Source: Oscillospiraceae bacterium
GTDB lineage: Bacteria; Bacillota; Clostridia; Oscillospirales; Acutalibacteraceae
Direction of reading: 5' to 3'
Length of the DNA: 64,000 bases
Assembly (NCBI GenBank): GCA_902786285.1
Contig: CADABX010000034.1
Coordinates: 1 to 64,000 of the forward strand
Shown here: in pieces, positions 21,656 to 30,375 of the stretch
Layout: each line of letters starts with the position of its first letter
Numbering within the stretch: position 1 is the first letter of the stretch
Position numbers and translations under genes: made by a program
The notes under the pieces: generated by a model
What the model was told of the DNA's origin: nothing
The model's database searches: none
What the model saw: the letters and a program-made list of their open reading frames with translations, nothing else

Positions 21656-23173
21656 ATGGACAACGCAACCGCTTATCCGCTGTATTCTCTGCTCATCGAA
21701 GTGACCCAGAAGTGCAACGCAGCGTGCGACCAGTGCGGCAGCCGCTGCGATATCCACAGCGAAGAAACGCTGACAAAAGCGCAGATCCTTTCCGCCCTGC
21801 GCGACATCAAAGAGCATATCGGCACCTATACGATGCTCAACATCACCGGCGGCGAACCCGGCTCGCTGATCACGGACGACGTGATCGAACAGATGAAGCA
21901 AAGCGGGATGAAGACCATCACGATCAGCCTCGACGGTCTGCGGGAAACGCACGACACGCTGCGCCATCTGCCGGGCTGCTTCGACCGGATTATGACGGCG
22001 CTGCAAAAGCTCAAGGCCGCCGGTTTTCTCGACCATCTGCAGGTGACGTTTACCGCCAACCGGAAAAACGTGCGCGAATTTCCGGCGCTGCTGCGGCTGC
22101 TGCAGCGCGTCGGGCTCGACTCCGTGCGCGTGAGTGTGATGGATCCGATCGGCCGGGCGCTCGACAACCGCGACCTGCTTTTGACGCGCGAAGAGGTGCT
22201 GTGGTTCACCGGCGTTATCGACTGCTGGAACCGCGATAAAAGCCACGTGCCGGTCATCTGGGGCTGTCCGCATTTTCTCGGCGATCTGCTGCCCGGGCGC
22301 AAATTCTTTTGCTTTGCCGGGATCTACACCGCGTCGATCCTCTATAACGGCGACATCTTCGTGTGTCCCAACGTGCCGCGCCGCCCGGAGCTGGTGCAGG
22401 GCAACATTTTGCGCGACAGCTTCAGCGAACGGTGGCAAACCGGCTTTACGCGTTTCCGCAATCGCACACTGCCCGAAAAGTGCAAAGCCTGTGCATACAA
22501 AGACCGCTGCAAGGGCGACTCGCTGCACACGCTGGATTTTGACAGGAACGAACCGCTGTTTTGCTACCGCGACTTTCTTTTGCGGCCCGACCCGGCGGTC
22601 TATAAAGAAGCGCTGTTTGCCCGCTATGCGGACGTGCGGTTTTATGAGATCTCCGACGGCGACCCGCAGGCGTTCGAGCTGCTGATTGAGCCCGACGCGT
22701 ATTTGTCCGTCAAGCAGTATTTCCACCTCGGACGCACCCATCCGCAGTCGATGTTTGAGCAGCAGATGGCCATGTTCGGGTTTGTGAACGGCAGCTTCGC
22801 CGCCGTGCGCTATGTGGTGCCGTGCGACGGGGCGTTTCGCGCGGCGGACAACGCGGTTTTTACAAAAAAGATTCTCAAAACGGTTGACAAAGAGCTGCTG
22901 ATCGTGAATAATAATTATGAGGGCAGCGACGACGCGCTGCTGCCCGGTCGGGAGATCGAACGCGAAAAGCCGATGCGCTTTCTCGGGTTTATCCACAGCC
23001 ACCCGACCCAGCCCGCGCTGCAATACAGCACCGGCGACGAAACGATCCACAACTGGATGCTAAGGCGCTATGGCTTTTATGCCGGCGTGCTCGTCCATCC
23101 CGCCTCCGGCGCGCTCGGCGCCTACGTTGGCAACACACTCAAACAGGCAAAACTGATCGTGCCGGCGCTTTGA
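21656..23173 (+). CDS. Radical SAM protein fused to a C-terminal JAMM/MPN-like protease domain
   Basis: 505 residues from ATG 21656 (AAAGGAG site). The radical SAM cluster motif CNAACDQC (C20, C24, C27) is followed by NITGGEPG and ISLDGLRETHD. A SPASM/twitch-type region contains CPNVP and CKACAYKDRC (about 275-300). The last 130 residues form a JAB/MPN domain: FEQQMAMFGFVNG (candidate Glu), then HSHPTQPALQYSTGDE at about 446, with H-x-H, S and D; the H-to-S spacing is one residue longer than the usual JAMM pattern. A modifying radical enzyme joined to an isopeptidase/protease fold suggests a peptide maturase with built-in cleavage. A 75-residue ORF lies 41 bp downstream. Confidence 0.8.
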   Translation: MDNATAYPLYSLLIEVTQKCNAACDQCGSRCDIHSEETLTKAQILSALRDIKEHIGTYTMLNITGGEPGSLITDDVIEQMKQSGMKTITISLDGLRETHDTLRHLPGCFDRIMTALQKLKAAGFLDHLQVTFTANRKNVREFPALLRLLQRVGLDSVRVSVMDPIGRALDNRDLLLTREEVLWFTGVIDCWNRDKSHVPVIWGCPHFLGDLLPGRKFFCFAGIYTASILYNGDIFVCPNVPRRPELVQGNILRDSFSERWQTGFTRFRNRTLPEKCKACAYKDRCKGDSLHTLDFDRNEPLFCYRDFLLRPDPAVYKEALFARYADVRFYEISDGDPQAFELLIEPDAYLSVKQYFHLGRTHPQSMFEQQMAMFGFVNGSFAAVRYVVPCDGAFRAADNAVFTKKILKTVDKELLIVNNNYEGSDDALLPGREIEREKPMRFLGFIHSHPTQPALQYSTGDETIHNWMLRRYGFYAGVLVHPASGALGAYVGNTLKQAKLIVPAL

Positions 23174-23214
23174 TCCGGCGCACACACATAACAGAAAAAC
23201 AGGAGGTCACTGCA

Positions 23215-23442
23215 ATGTCGTTCTTTTCCATGATCTGGTCCTGGCTCAAGGGCCTGTATGAATCCATCATCCGCAAAATCACAGGGCAGGAGCCCCAGCC
23301 GGCCGATCCGGCAACCCCGGAAGAGCCGTTGAACCCGGGTATCGACCGTCCGGTCGATCCGGGCGAGATCATCTGCTATTACGGCTGCCCGAACAGCAAA
23401 AACGCACAGAAGCTGCAGCTTTCCAAAAAACTCTACAGATAA
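23215..23442 (+). CDS. 75-residue small protein, candidate peptide substrate of the radical SAM-JAMM enzyme
   Basis: ATG 23215 sits behind AGGAGG, 41 bp after the radical SAM gene and before a strong terminator, so the two form one operon. The N-terminus (MSFFSMIWSWLKGLYESIIRK) is an amphipathic helix. A Pro/Asp/Glu-rich linker follows (PADPATPEEPLNPGIDRP), and the tail is ICYYGCPNSKNAQ ending KKLYR, with a CxxxC pair and a basic end. Leader-linker-core order fits a RiPP precursor, but no homologue is known to me. It may instead be a small membrane-associated protein. Confidence 0.6.
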   Translation: MSFFSMIWSWLKGLYESIIRKITGQEPQPADPATPEEPLNPGIDRPVDPGEIICYYGCPNSKNAQKLQLSKKLYR

Positions 23443-23455
23443 GAAAACGCCAGAC

Positions 23456-23489
23456 GGCGCGGCAGGGGACTGCCGCGCCAACTTTTTTT
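23456..23489 (+). terminator. Terminator of the radical SAM operon
   Basis: GGCGCGGCAG/CTGCCGCGCC, a 10-bp stem with a GGGA loop, then AACTTTTTTT. Confidence 0.85.
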
Positions 23490-23498
23490 GAAAGGCAC

Positions 23499-23527
23499 TT
23501 GCAATTCCTATCGGAATAATGTATAAT
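23499..23527 (+). promoter_or_regulatory. Promoter of the Rrf2 regulator, with possible self-operator
   Basis: TTGCAA (23499-23504), 17 bp, TATAAT (23522-23527). The spacer reads TTCCTATCGGAATAATG; the CCTATCGGAATA core resembles the ATA-C-CGG type-1 sites bound by IscR/Rrf2 proteins, suggesting autoregulation. Confidence 0.6.
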
Positions 23528-23547
23528 AAACGGCAGAGGTGACAGGT

Positions 23548-23982
23548 ATGAAGATTTCGACCAAAGGACGCTATGCGCTGCGGCTGCTGCTGGATCTCGG
23601 CGAGCATCGGGGCGACGGCTTTGTTTCGCTCAAGGAGATTGCCGAACGGCAGGATATTTCCAAAAAGTATCTCGAACAGATCATCCCGATCCTCAACAAA
23701 ACGGGCGTTTTGCGCACCAACCGCGGCGCGCAGGGCGGCTATATGCTGGCCCGCACACCGGACAAATATACCGTCGGCGAAATTTTGCGGCTGACCGAAG
23801 GCTCGCTCGCGCCGGTGGCGTGTCTGGAGCAGGAGCCGAATCTGTGCGAGCGGCAGGAAAGCTGCGCCACACTGCCGGTCTGGCGGGGGCTGTATCGCGT
23901 GATCAACGACTATCTCGACAACATCACGCTGCAGGATATCCTCGATCAGGAGCACGAAAAGGGCGGCGACTATGTGATATGA
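23548..23982 (+). CDS. Rrf2-family Fe-S transcriptional regulator
   Basis: 144 residues from ATG 23548. MKISTKGRYALRLLLDLGEH is the standard Rrf2 start. The winged HTH covers SLKEIAERQDISKKYLEQIIPILNKTGVLRTNRGAQGGYMLAR. Three cysteines in CLEQEPNLCERQESC (C-x7-C-x5-C) match the [2Fe-2S]/[4Fe-4S] ligand set. The family senses Fe-S status, NO or cysteine (IscR, NsrR, CymR). No isc/suf genes are adjacent here, so the targets are not visible. It converges with ybaK across a shared terminator. Confidence 0.9.
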   Translation: MKISTKGRYALRLLLDLGEHRGDGFVSLKEIAERQDISKKYLEQIIPILNKTGVLRTNRGAQGGYMLARTPDKYTVGEILRLTEGSLAPVACLEQEPNLCERQESCATLPVWRGLYRVINDYLDNITLQDILDQEHEKGGDYVI

Positions 23983-23989
23983 GCCAAAA

Positions 23990-24030
23990 GAAAATACCCA
24001 CCATGCGTACATGGTGGGCGATTTTTATGT
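23990..24030. terminator. Bidirectional terminator between converging genes
   Basis: CCCACCATG and CATGGTGGG form a 9-bp stem with A-rich and T-rich flanks. Confidence 0.8.
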
Positions 24031-24034
24031 CGGG

Positions 24035-24511
24035 TCACGCTTCGTCGGGCAGCTTGCACACGTCGACCCACGCCTTGCTGCCGGAAAACTGTTCGAGTTC
24101 CGGGAGCGTCAGCTCAATCGCGCTGTTGCTGCTGCCGCAGGCGGGAAAGACCGTTTCGAACCGCCGCAGCGATTCGTCCAGATAGACGTCCACGTTTTCG
24201 TTGATCGCAAACGGACACACGCCGCCCACGTCGTGGCCGATCATGGTGTGCACCTGTTCGGGCGTGAGCATCTTCGCCTTCGCGCCGAACCGGGCGCGGT
24301 ACTTCTGGTTGCTGACCTTGGCGTCGCCGGCGGCAACGACGAGAATCGCTTTGTCGCCCAAAAGGAACGACAGCGATTTTGCGATCCGCCTCTCCTCGGT
24401 GCCGAACGCCTGCGCCGCCAGCGCAACGGTTGCGCTGGACTGCGCGGATTCCAGAATCCGGTTTTCCATCCCATGCTGCCGGAAAAAGGCTTTGACTGCT
24501 TCAATGGCCAT
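24035..24511 (-). CDS. YbaK/EbsC-family aminoacyl-tRNA deacylase
   Basis: 158 residues from ATG 24511. It belongs to the family that hydrolyses mischarged Cys-tRNA(Pro) and relatives. The family layout is visible: AKSLSFLLGDKAILVVAAGD with the conserved lysine, TPEQVHTMIGHDVGGVCPFAI, YLDESL and VFPACGSSNSAIELTLPELEQ. The promoter on the minus strand reads TTGACA-17-TATAAT at about 24544-24573. It is monocistronic. Exact substrate within the ProXp/YbaK group is not resolvable. Confidence 0.88.
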   Translation of the reverse strand: MAIEAVKAFFRQHGMENRILESAQSSATVALAAQAFGTEERRIAKSLSFLLGDKAILVVAAGDAKVSNQKYRARFGAKAKMLTPEQVHTMIGHDVGGVCPFAINENVDVYLDESLRRFETVFPACGSSNSAIELTLPELEQFSGSKAWVDVCKLPDEA

Positions 24512-24631
24512 AGATGCCGCCTCCTGTGGTGGTTTGGGGCTATTATACCCCGCGTGGGCCCGCTTTGTCAAGGGAACGGCGCACCGCCCATGTTGCACAG
24601 TTTTCGTTTGGACATTTCGTCAGTTTGTCTC

Positions 24632-24660
24632 TTGTCTTTTTTCGGCGGATATTATACAAT
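24632..24660 (+). promoter_or_regulatory. Promoter of pcrA
   Basis: TTGTCT (24632-24637), 17 bp, TACAAT (24655-24660). Confidence 0.65.
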
Positions 24661-24694
24661 AAAATGAATATGATTAGACTTTCGGAGTGAAGAT

Positions 24695-27094
24695 ATGGCA
24701 TCCAAAGAATTTTTCCGCTTAAGAAAACAAATCATTGAACAGGATTTTGCCCGCATGAACGACCGCCAGAAGGAGGCGATTTTTCATGTGGACGGCCCGC
24801 TGCTGATTCTTGCGGGCGCGGGCAGCGGCAAAACGACCGTGATCGTCAACCGCATCGCCAACATCATCAAATACGGCCGCGCCTATACGAGCGAGGAGGT
24901 CAGCGAAGAGCCGACCGAGCGCCAGATGAAGCTGATGCGCCGCTATCTCGACGGCGACAAAAGCGTGCTGTTTGACATCGAAGACCTGCTTGCCGTGGAC
25001 GCCGCGCGTCCGTGGCAGGTGTTGGCCATCACGTTTACCAACAAGGCCGCCAATGAGCTCAAGGAGCGCCTTGCCGCGCTGCTCGGCCCCGACGGGAGCG
25101 AGATCTGGGCCAGCACGTTCCACGCCGCCTGCGCGCGCATGCTGCGCCGTGACGCTTCGCTTTTGGGCTTTACATCGAACTTTTCAATCTACGACACCGA
25201 CGACAGCCGCCGGCTGATGAAGGAATGCCAGCGCCAGCTCGATATCAAGGACAGCGTCCTGTCCCACAAGACGATCCTCGGCGAGATCAGCCGCGCCAAG
25301 GATCAGATGATCGGCCCGGCGGAATTTCTCAAAACCGCCGGCAGCGACATCCGGCTGCAAAAGATCGGCAGAGCCTACAAGATGTATCAGGAAGAGCTGA
25401 AAAAGGCCGACGCGATGGACTTTGACGACATCATCAACAACTGTGTGCAGTTGCTTGAAACCCACGAGGAGGTCCGCGCCTACTATCAGCGGCGGTTCCG
25501 CTATATCATGGTGGACGAGTATCAGGACACCAACCACGCCCAGTTCCGGCTGACCCAACTGCTCGCGTCGCCGCGCAACAACATCTGCGTGGTCGGCGAC
25601 GACGACCAGAGCATCTACCGCTTCCGCGGCGCCACAATCGAGAACATTCTGAACTTCGAGTCGCAGTATGAACACACGACGCTGATCCGCCTCGAGCAAA
25701 ACTATCGCTCCACCCAGACGATCCTCGACGTGGCGAACGAAGTGATTTCCAACAACAAAAACCGCAAGGGCAAAAACCTTTGGACCGAAAACAGCGCCGG
25801 CGACCGGGTGACGGAATACACCGCGTTTGACGAACAGGACGAGGCGAACTTTATCACCCAGACCATCGAAGACAATGTGGCAAGCCGCAAATTCACCTTC
25901 AGCGACCACGCCGTGCTCTACCGCATGAACGCGCAATCGAACGCCATTGAAAGCGCCATGGTACGTGCCGGTATTCCGTATCGCGTGATCGGCGGCTTCC
26001 GGTTTTATGAACGCGCCGAAATCAAGGACGCGCTGGCCTATCTGACCGTGGTCAACAATCCCCACGACAACATCCGTCTGCGCCGGATCGTCAACGTCCC
26101 CAAACGCGGGATCGGCGACACGTCGATCAACCGCGCGTTTGAGATCGCGTCGGGCCTCGGTGTCAGTTTGTTTGAAGTGATCTCCCACGCCGACGAATAC
26201 GAAACGCTGTCGCGTGCCGCCGGGCGGCTGATGAAGTTTTGCGACCTGATTTCCGAGCTGCACGAAAAGGTCGATGCGATGCATCTCGACGAACTGTTCA
26301 AGGAGATCATCGAGCGCACGGAATATTTGAGCTTTCTCAAGGCCGACCCCGACAAGGGACAAGAGCGCATCGACAACCTGTCGGAGCTTGTCACGAACCT
26401 TGTGACCTATGAAAACGAAAACGAAGACGCCACACTTTCCGGCTTTTTGGAAGAAGTGGCGCTGATGACCGATATCGACAACTACAACGCCCAGGCCGAC
26501 GCCGTGGTGCTGATGACGCTGCACGCCGCCAAAGGCCTCGAATTCCCGGTGGTGTTCATCCCGGGGATGGAGGAGGGCATCTTCCCCGGGCCGCAAAGCA
26601 TGTATTCGCCCCAGGAGGTGGAGGAGGAGCGGCGGCTCGCCTATGTGGGCATCACCCGCGCCAAGCAAAAGCTCTATCTCACCCACGCCAACACGCGCAT
26701 GCTCTTCGGCTCCACGTCGCGCAACATGCCCTCGCGCTTTTTGGTCGAGATTCCGGAGCATCTATTGGAAAAAACCGGCCGGCGCAGCGTCTTTTCGCAA
26801 AACAATCTGTTCGACAACGACAACCACATCTCCGGCGGCTACAGCCGGTATGAGGGCACCGGCTTTTTGCAAAAGGAACGCAAGCGCGCCACCGCCGCCG
26901 CGGCCGCGGCCGCAAAGCCCAAAGCGCCGGCGCAGTCCTATGCCACGGGCGACACCGTGGTCAGCAAGGTCTTCGGCCAGGGCGTGGTGCTCTCCGTGCG
27001 CCCGATGGGCAACGACAGTATGCTGGAGATCGCGTTTGACACAGCCGGCACCAAAAAGCTGATGGCAAATTACGCAAAGCTCGAAAAGAAATAA
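24695..27094 (+). CDS. pcrA: ATP-dependent 3'-5' DNA helicase of the UvrD/PcrA family
   Basis: 799 residues. All superfamily-1 motifs are seen in order: Q-motif region MNDRQKEAI, Walker A AGAGSGKTTVI, motif Ia ITFTNKAANELKERL, DFDDII, motif II MVDEYQDTNHAQ, motif III VGDDDQSIYRFRGA, motif IV LEQNYRST, motif V MTLHAAKGLEFPVVF, and motif VI EERRLAYVGITRAK. The C-terminus has an Ala-rich linker and the Tudor-like VSKVFGQGVV/ALDTAG-type domain that binds RNA polymerase in PcrA. It acts in repair and replication-transcription conflict. It is followed 20 bp later by a hydrolase pair on the same strand. Confidence 0.95.
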   Translation: MASKEFFRLRKQIIEQDFARMNDRQKEAIFHVDGPLLILAGAGSGKTTVIVNRIANIIKYGRAYTSEEVSEEPTERQMKLMRRYLDGDKSVLFDIEDLLAVDAARPWQVLAITFTNKAANELKERLAALLGPDGSEIWASTFHAACARMLRRDASLLGFTSNFSIYDTDDSRRLMKECQRQLDIKDSVLSHKTILGEISRAKDQMIGPAEFLKTAGSDIRLQKIGRAYKMYQEELKKADAMDFDDIINNCVQLLETHEEVRAYYQRRFRYIMVDEYQDTNHAQFRLTQLLASPRNNICVVGDDDQSIYRFRGATIENILNFESQYEHTTLIRLEQNYRSTQTILDVANEVISNNKNRKGKNLWTENSAGDRVTEYTAFDEQDEANFITQTIEDNVASRKFTFSDHAVLYRMNAQSNAIESAMVRAGIPYRVIGGFRFYERAEIKDALAYLTVVNNPHDNIRLRRIVNVPKRGIGDTSINRAFEIASGLGVSLFEVISHADEYETLSRAAGRLMKFCDLISELHEKVDAMHLDELFKEIIERTEYLSFLKADPDKGQERIDNLSELVTNLVTYENENEDATLSGFLEEVALMTDIDNYNAQADAVVLMTLHAAKGLEFPVVFIPGMEEGIFPGPQSMYSPQEVEEERRLAYVGITRAKQKLYLTHANTRMLFGSTSRNMPSRFLVEIPEHLLEKTGRRSVFSQNNLFDNDNHISGGYSRYEGTGFLQKERKRATAAAAAAAKPKAPAQSYATGDTVVSKVFGQGVVLSVRPMGNDSMLEIAFDTAGTKKLMANYAKLEKK

Positions 27095-27114
27095 TCCCGA
27101 CGGGAGGTATAGCG

Positions 27115-28680
27115 ATGAAACATCCCGCAAAAACGCTGCTATCGCTGCTGCTGTGCGCCGTGCTGCTTGCGGCGGCGTTCGTTCCGGCGGCTGCCGCGGC
27201 TTCGCCGGTGACGCCGGTGATCGTGGTCAGCGGTATGAACTCGTTTCCGCTTTACAGCGGCGAAACGGGCGAACGGGTCTGGGGCCCGCAGACGAAAACG
27301 ATCCTTTCCATGGTGGGCCGCATCCTTTGGCCGACGGTCAAAGCGCTTTTGAAGGGCGACATGGAGCAGCTTGCGGACGACACGTTCGACGACGTCTATC
27401 AAAGCCTGTTTGAAGTGCTGTCCTGCGACGCAACCGGCGAACCGCTGCACCCGATCGACGCCGTGACATTTCCGCAGTCGGTCGACCACTACCCGGACGA
27501 GCTGCTCGAGGCCGACGAGACCGAGGACGAGATCGCCGTTGTCAAAACGGCTGCAAAGGCGGTTGGCGCCGAACACGTCTACTTTTTCAACTACGACTGG
27601 CGGCTCGATCCGCGCGACGACGCGAAAGCGCTGCACAGCTTTATCGAAAACGTGAAGCGCGAGCAAAACGCCGCAAAAGTCACGCTTGTGCCGTGCTCCA
27701 TGGGCGGCGCTGTGGTCAACAGTCTGCTTTCCATCTACGGTGCTGCGGATATTGCGAAGATCGTCTACTGTCTTGTCGCGTCCAAGGGGATCGACATGGT
27801 GGGCGAGCTGTTCGGCCGCAACGTCGAAATCGACATGCATGTGCTGCTCGAACGGCTGTTTAACTTTGAAAACGGCAACCTCGCGCTGCAATCGCTTTTG
27901 AGCGTGCTGCAGGGCGGCTTCGAGCTGAATCCTTTGCTGACAAAGGCGCTGACAAAGCTGCTGCAAAGCATCCTCGACAAAACCAACGAGCGCGCCTACC
28001 GCGATATTCTGCTGCGCTCGTTTGCCACCATGCCCGGGTTGTGGGCGTTTGTGCCCGACCGCTACTATGAAGCGGACAAAAAGATCATGTTCCCCGACGG
28101 CGGCAACGAAGCGTTTATTGAAAAAATCGACGCCTACCACGCCATGCAGGTCGAAGCGGAAAATCTGATGCGCCGCGCGATGGAAACGGGGACACAGATC
28201 GCCGTCACCGCGTCCTACGGCTTTGTGGGCATGCCGCTGACAAAAGAAGCCTACGCCCAGGGCGACTGCCTGATTGAAACCCACAACGAATCCTTTGGCG
28301 CCACGGCGGCGCGCTACGGCGAAACGCTGGGCGCGGAATATACGGCCGCATCCTGCGGCAACGGCGCGCACGATCATCTGTCGGATGACCTCATCGTGGA
28401 CGCCGCTTCTTGCGCGTTCCCCGAACAGACGTGGTTTATCAAACACATGAAGCATGTCGGCTTCCCGGTGGATACCGGCGCGGCCGAGCTGCTTGCGTGG
28501 CTGGTCACGACCGACGCGCCGACGACCGAAAGCGACAGCCGCTATCCGCAGTTTTGCGACCTCGATCCGGTGACGGGCAAGGTCCGATCGCTTTCCAAAA
28601 AAGAAAAAAAAAATTCTTTGTCGACCTTTGGCATAAAATCGAATCCCTGTTCGACCGATAAAAAGGAGGAATCTGTATGA
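27115..28680 (+). CDS. Secreted LCAT-like alpha/beta hydrolase with a frameshift in a poly-A tract near its 3' end
   Basis: 521 residues as annotated. Signal peptide to AAAAAS; VIVVSGMNSFPLY; FFNYDWRLDP; nucleophile S195 in LVPCSMGGAV; DAASCAFPEQTWFIKHMKH for Asp/His. After A6-G-A10 (28597-28613) the annotated frame reads an unlikely hydrophilic tail ending over the next gene's ATG. The -1 frame instead encodes FFVDLWHKIESLFDR and stops at 28661, just before the AAAGGAGG site of the next gene. That tail matches the amphipathic C-terminal helices of the three paralogues, so the ancestral or functional end is probably 28661. One extra A, or -1 slippage on A-AAA-AAA, would restore it. Confidence 0.8.
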   Translation: MKHPAKTLLSLLLCAVLLAAAFVPAAAAASPVTPVIVVSGMNSFPLYSGETGERVWGPQTKTILSMVGRILWPTVKALLKGDMEQLADDTFDDVYQSLFEVLSCDATGEPLHPIDAVTFPQSVDHYPDELLEADETEDEIAVVKTAAKAVGAEHVYFFNYDWRLDPRDDAKALHSFIENVKREQNAAKVTLVPCSMGGAVVNSLLSIYGAADIAKIVYCLVASKGIDMVGELFGRNVEIDMHVLLERLFNFENGNLALQSLLSVLQGGFELNPLLTKALTKLLQSILDKTNERAYRDILLRSFATMPGLWAFVPDRYYEADKKIMFPDGGNEAFIEKIDAYHAMQVEAENLMRRAMETGTQIAVTASYGFVGMPLTKEAYAQGDCLIETHNESFGATAARYGETLGAEYTAASCGNGAHDHLSDDLIVDAASCAFPEQTWFIKHMKHVGFPVDTGAAELLAWLVTTDAPTTESDSRYPQFCDLDPVTGKVRSLSKKEKKNSLSTFGIKSNPCSTDKKEESV

Positions 28681-30278
28681 AACATCATTCTCTGCAAAAA
28701 GCTTTGAGCGTGCTGCTCGCCCTGGTGCTTGTGTTCTCCCTTTCGTCTGTGTCGTTTGCTGCCGGAGCGGACAAAACGCCCGTCATCGTCGTCAGCGGCA
28801 TGGGCTCGCGGGACATGACTGTCCACGACAGCGGCAAACGCGCTTTCCCGCCGGCGACGGACAACATCGTCAAGGGCGTCTTTTTGGGCCTCGGGCCGAT
28901 CCTTTCGGCGATTTTGTTCGGCAAGGGCATCCTCTTTGACAAATACGGCGCCGACGCGATCCTTACTATGCTGTCTGATCTCGCGTGCGACGAAGACGGC
29001 AAATCCGTCAAGCAGCTCGATTCCGTGCTGTTTCCCGATTCCGTCGATCACTACCGCGCCGAGTTTGAAGCCGAAAGCAAAAACGAGCTCGGCTTTGTGC
29101 GCGCCGTGGCCGACAAGCACGGGTGGGAAAACACCTACTTTTTCAACTACGACTGGCGTATGAGCCCGCTCGATATCGCGAACGATCTTGCCGATATGGT
29201 CAAATTCGTCAAGGAAAAGCACAGCGCAAAAAAGGTCTCGCTCTTTGCCATGAGCATGGGCGGCGACGTGCTGAGCGCCTATCTCGCCCAATACGGCGCG
29301 GACGATATCCAAACGGCGGTCTACGCCTCCACGGCGTTCCTCGGCGTGGAGATGGTGTCCAACCTGCTTTCGGGCAAGCTGTTTCTCAACACCGACGCGA
29401 TTCTGACTTATTTTGTGCCGTTTTTGCAATCGGTCAATCTGCCGGTGCTCGCAAAAATCTTTGATCTTGCCGACAAGGCCGCCGAAAAGGACGGCATGGA
29501 CACCGTCAACGCGATTTTGGCGCGCACGGTGAAGGCGATCAAGGATCCGATGTATCAAAAGATCTTCAAAACCACGTTTGCCCGCTTCCCGGGCGTGTGG
29601 AGCTTTGTGCCGGTGGAGGACTACGAGACCTGCAAAGAAGCCAGCAAATCCTATACCACGCTGTCTGACGCGTTCTGGGCAAAGGCCGACAAGATGCATG
29701 ACATTCAGGCGCACACGAAAGACCTCATCGCCAAGGCGCAAAAGGGCGGCGCCAACGTCTATATCATCGGCGCCTATGGCTTTGCCGGGATCCCGGTGAG
29801 CGAAGCGTATGTCAACCACACCGATATGCTGATCGACACGCATCTGATGAGCGGCCACTGCGCTGTTGCGCCCTACGGCAAAACGCTGTCTGACGTCGGC
29901 TACACCACAGGCGGCGGCTGCGGCAACAAGAGCCACTATCACTTTTCCACCGACAACGTGATCGACGCGTCGGTCGGTCTGCTGCCCGAACACACCTGGC
30001 TGATCCGCGGTATGGGCCATGTGGAGTTTCCCTACGGCACCGGCGCGAGCGAGCTGGGCGTGTGGCTCATTACAAACAGCGAACCGGTCACGGTGCAGTC
30101 CGACGCGCGCTATCCGCAGTTCGTGTCGCTCGACCGCGCAACGGGCCGCCTCGTGTCGCTGACGCAAAACGTCACGATCCCCGATGACGGCGAGACACCG
30201 GCGAAGGACGGCTTCTTCGATAAAGTTTTGTCGTTTTTCCGCAATCTGATGCTGCGGCTGCTGGCGGTGTTCGGCTGA
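28677..30278 (+). CDS. Secreted LCAT-like alpha/beta hydrolase
   Basis: 533 residues. Signal peptide MKHHSLQKALSVLLALVLVF to about AAG. VIVVSGMGSRDM, YFFNYDWRMSP, nucleophile S193 in LFAMSMGGDVLSAYL, and NVIDASVGLLPEHTWLIRGMGH supplying Asp and His. The C-terminal helix GFFDKVLSFFRNLMLRLLAVFG is amphipathic. It overlaps the upstream paralogue's annotated frame by ATGA and is its tandem duplicate (shared CDEDG/CDATG and FPxSVDHY segments). The pair is transcribed behind pcrA. Confidence 0.82.
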   Translation: MKHHSLQKALSVLLALVLVFSLSSVSFAAGADKTPVIVVSGMGSRDMTVHDSGKRAFPPATDNIVKGVFLGLGPILSAILFGKGILFDKYGADAILTMLSDLACDEDGKSVKQLDSVLFPDSVDHYRAEFEAESKNELGFVRAVADKHGWENTYFFNYDWRMSPLDIANDLADMVKFVKEKHSAKKVSLFAMSMGGDVLSAYLAQYGADDIQTAVYASTAFLGVEMVSNLLSGKLFLNTDAILTYFVPFLQSVNLPVLAKIFDLADKAAEKDGMDTVNAILARTVKAIKDPMYQKIFKTTFARFPGVWSFVPVEDYETCKEASKSYTTLSDAFWAKADKMHDIQAHTKDLIAKAQKGGANVYIIGAYGFAGIPVSEAYVNHTDMLIDTHLMSGHCAVAPYGKTLSDVGYTTGGGCGNKSHYHFSTDNVIDASVGLLPEHTWLIRGMGHVEFPYGTGASELGVWLITNSEPVTVQSDARYPQFVSLDRATGRLVSLTQNVTIPDDGETPAKDGFFDKVLSFFRNLMLRLLAVFG

Positions 30279-30302
30279 AAAAGGTGAATTTTCAAAAAAT
30301 GC

Positions 30303-30331
30303 TTTACAGCGGCAGACAGATCTAGTACAAT
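30303..30331 (+). promoter_or_regulatory. Promoter of pyrH
   Basis: TTTACA (30303-30308), 17 bp, TACAAT (30326-30331). Confidence 0.7.
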
Positions 30332-30375
30332 AAAACAAAGGACGGATCGTCCGAGCAAATCCCGGAGGTGCTTTT

